Origin: Helicostylum pulchrum
Taxonomy: Eukaryota > Mucoromycota > Mucoromycetes > Mucorales > Mucoraceae
Length of the DNA: 64,000 nt
Reading direction: 5' to 3'
NCBI GenBank assembly: GCA_025677825.1
Contig: JAIXMO010000045.1
Location: 62,001 to 126,000, forward strand
Positions 62,606-64,000 of this stretch are shown here, piece after piece. The notes under the pieces were generated by a model. It was not told the DNA's origin and searched no databases. It saw only the letters and a list, made by a program, of their open reading frames with translations. The translations under genes and the position numbers were made by a program. Each line of letters opens with the position of its first letter. The stretch's first letter is position 1.

Positions 62606-64000
62606 GCCTTCGTTGTCGTAATCCTACAAATAAATCCAATCGAATTCGTAAGGTTTACAGTAAACCCCAACTTGAGGAATATAAGCTTGTAAAATATATT
62701 TTTTGTTAGAAAAATACGGCGCACACCAAATTTTTTCTCTTTAAAGAACCTCCTTATTTACCAAACAGTTAAGGAAAGTAAGATGATTGGATGAAACGAA
62801 AGATGACGCCAGTTTTAATTTCTTGGGGATTTTATGAGCTCCATCCTTACCTAGTTAAAGGGGCGCCTGGGCCGAACGGAGTTGAAACCGCGGCTGAAGA
62901 AACTTTTCTAAGTTTCATCATTTATATCTTGACATTTCTTCAGATCCGTTAGTAACATCAAAGTCCATGTTCAAACACACTAATAAAAAGGCTTCATATT
63001 AGTATGAATGTATATACAGCTACAACTTATATTACGTACCAATTTATCGGAGTTATTAGGCACTGGACACTGGGGAAACAGTTGCAATGATCAAATTCTC
63101 ACGATATATTGCTCTAAGAGAGTAATATGATTAATTTGTTATAAATGTTCTGTTTTTTTTAGCTAGATACCTTACGTTAACTAATATAAATTACTCTTTG
63201 TAACGGAAACCATGTACTAGGATTAAGGGACCATATCGGAATAAGAGTAGACGGCATTCTTGCGTAAATAGATAAATGAGCTGTGTTCGTACTAAACCTT
63301 GGCATAAATAAAAACCTCTTGCCACCATTAAAAAACCTTTCGAGAGGAAAAAAAATTAAGGGGTACAAGAGGAAAAGATAACCAAAGAGTAGCATCAGCT
63401 TGAAAATATAGAGGCAGCAGTTGTTACCAAAGACCATAAAATATTACTAACTAGCAAGAATTTTAGCAGGCCTTCAATAAAGGTAAGTAACCTATTGTAG
63501 GATTGATTTATTATAAATGAGGATAGATACTTTACCAAGAGGATATGTAGATCTATAACACCTAAGTAGATATTCGCTTTTCTTTTCAGCAACCATCTTG
63601 ATTATCAGAACAGCGTATTTCTATAAAATAAGTAAAACTGAGTACCGTATATGAAAACTATTCTTTTCACTTATGAAACTTATACTTCCCTCTTTTTTCT
63701 CGGATAATGCAGATAAAAAAAAATAAAGAAAGAAAGAAAGAAAAAAGTTGGAAAAGAAATGGAAGGTATTTATAAGAACAATGAAAGTTTGATTTATAGT
63801 TTGAGATGTCCTGATATACGAGTTTTTTCTTTTCTTATTTCAATCCTTTTATGAAAAAGTAGATTCAAAACAATACGTTAAGCTACAAAAATGAGGATAT
63901 GTTGACACCCTCCTTTCTATTGAAATACTTAGTGTTTGAAAGTATACTTAAGTACCGTAAAAAAGATCGAGAGTAACAACATAACATGTGTATACTTTCA
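62606..64000. other. unassigned 3' end of window
   Basis: About 1.4 kb. Minus-strand ORFs at 63177-63437 and 63395-63592 overlap and are rich in Leu/Phe/Ile with no domain recognised, and are not called. A short GAAA-type run lies near 63726-63746. No RNA gene was seen. Confidence 0.5.

Noticed and set aside
63177..63592. Two overlapping minus-strand ORFs with hydrophobic composition
   Set aside because: Hydrophobicity follows from AT-rich sequence; no recognisable family and no coherent joining.

Overview
The window is AT-rich nuclear DNA of a fungus, most likely an early-diverging one in Mucoromycota (probably Mucorales). This rests on many short GT..AG introns of about 50-75 nt, fungal versions of UBR1, Utp15, ERCC1 and the 2-oxodicarboxylate carrier, an expanded Sel1-repeat protein, a PX-AGC kinase, and gene islands separated by AT-rich, relic-filled DNA. 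I saw no tRNA, rRNA or CRISPR. Genes were built by choosing splice sites that keep frame and restore family motifs. No alignment or RNA data were available.

Layout. 0.3-8.2 kb: ribosomal protein eS12 (-), an alkylglycerol monooxygenase-like membrane hydroxylase (+), ribosomal protein eS7 (-) and a 662-residue Sel1-repeat protein (-). 8.7-9.4 kb: coding relics. 9.5-14.5 kb: a full-length ABCC transporter (-). 15.1-19.7 kb: decayed members of an uncharacterised dispersed family. 22.0-26.6 kb: a 14-exon CLC transporter followed by ERCC1 (+). 26.9-29.5 kb: a PX-domain AGC kinase (-). 31.1-37.5 kb: gene-poor DNA holding a ubiquitin-ubiquitin-AN1 fusion gene, a hidden exon-like ORF and more relics. 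37.6-40.3 kb: ribosomal protein uL15 (-), a hypothetical gene (-) and a DUF1764 gene (+), the last two sharing a 180-bp divergent promoter. 40.5-50.5 kb: a co-oriented minus-strand block of UBR1, a peroxisomal dienoyl-CoA isomerase and Utp15. 51.9-55.2 kb: an intronless arsC-like plus arsH pair, then an M49-like metallopeptidase. 55.2-60.8 kb: a hypothetical gene, a transposase relic, a mitochondrial oxodicarboxylate carrier and a CAMK-like kinase. 61.3-62.6 kb: a tandem array of a ~357-bp unit carrying a small secreted-like ORF. 62.6-64.0 kb: nothing recognised.

Functional themes are translation (eS12, eS7, uL15, Utp15), ubiquitin biology (UBR1, Ub-Ub-AN1), lipid and peroxisomal metabolism (AGMO-like, dienoyl-CoA isomerase), transport (ABCC, CLC, mitochondrial carrier) and a likely horizontally acquired arsenic-detoxification pair. 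The least explained material is the dispersed family with a recurring short N-terminal module, the 3.6-copy array, and several stop-bounded coding stretches that lack a start codon.
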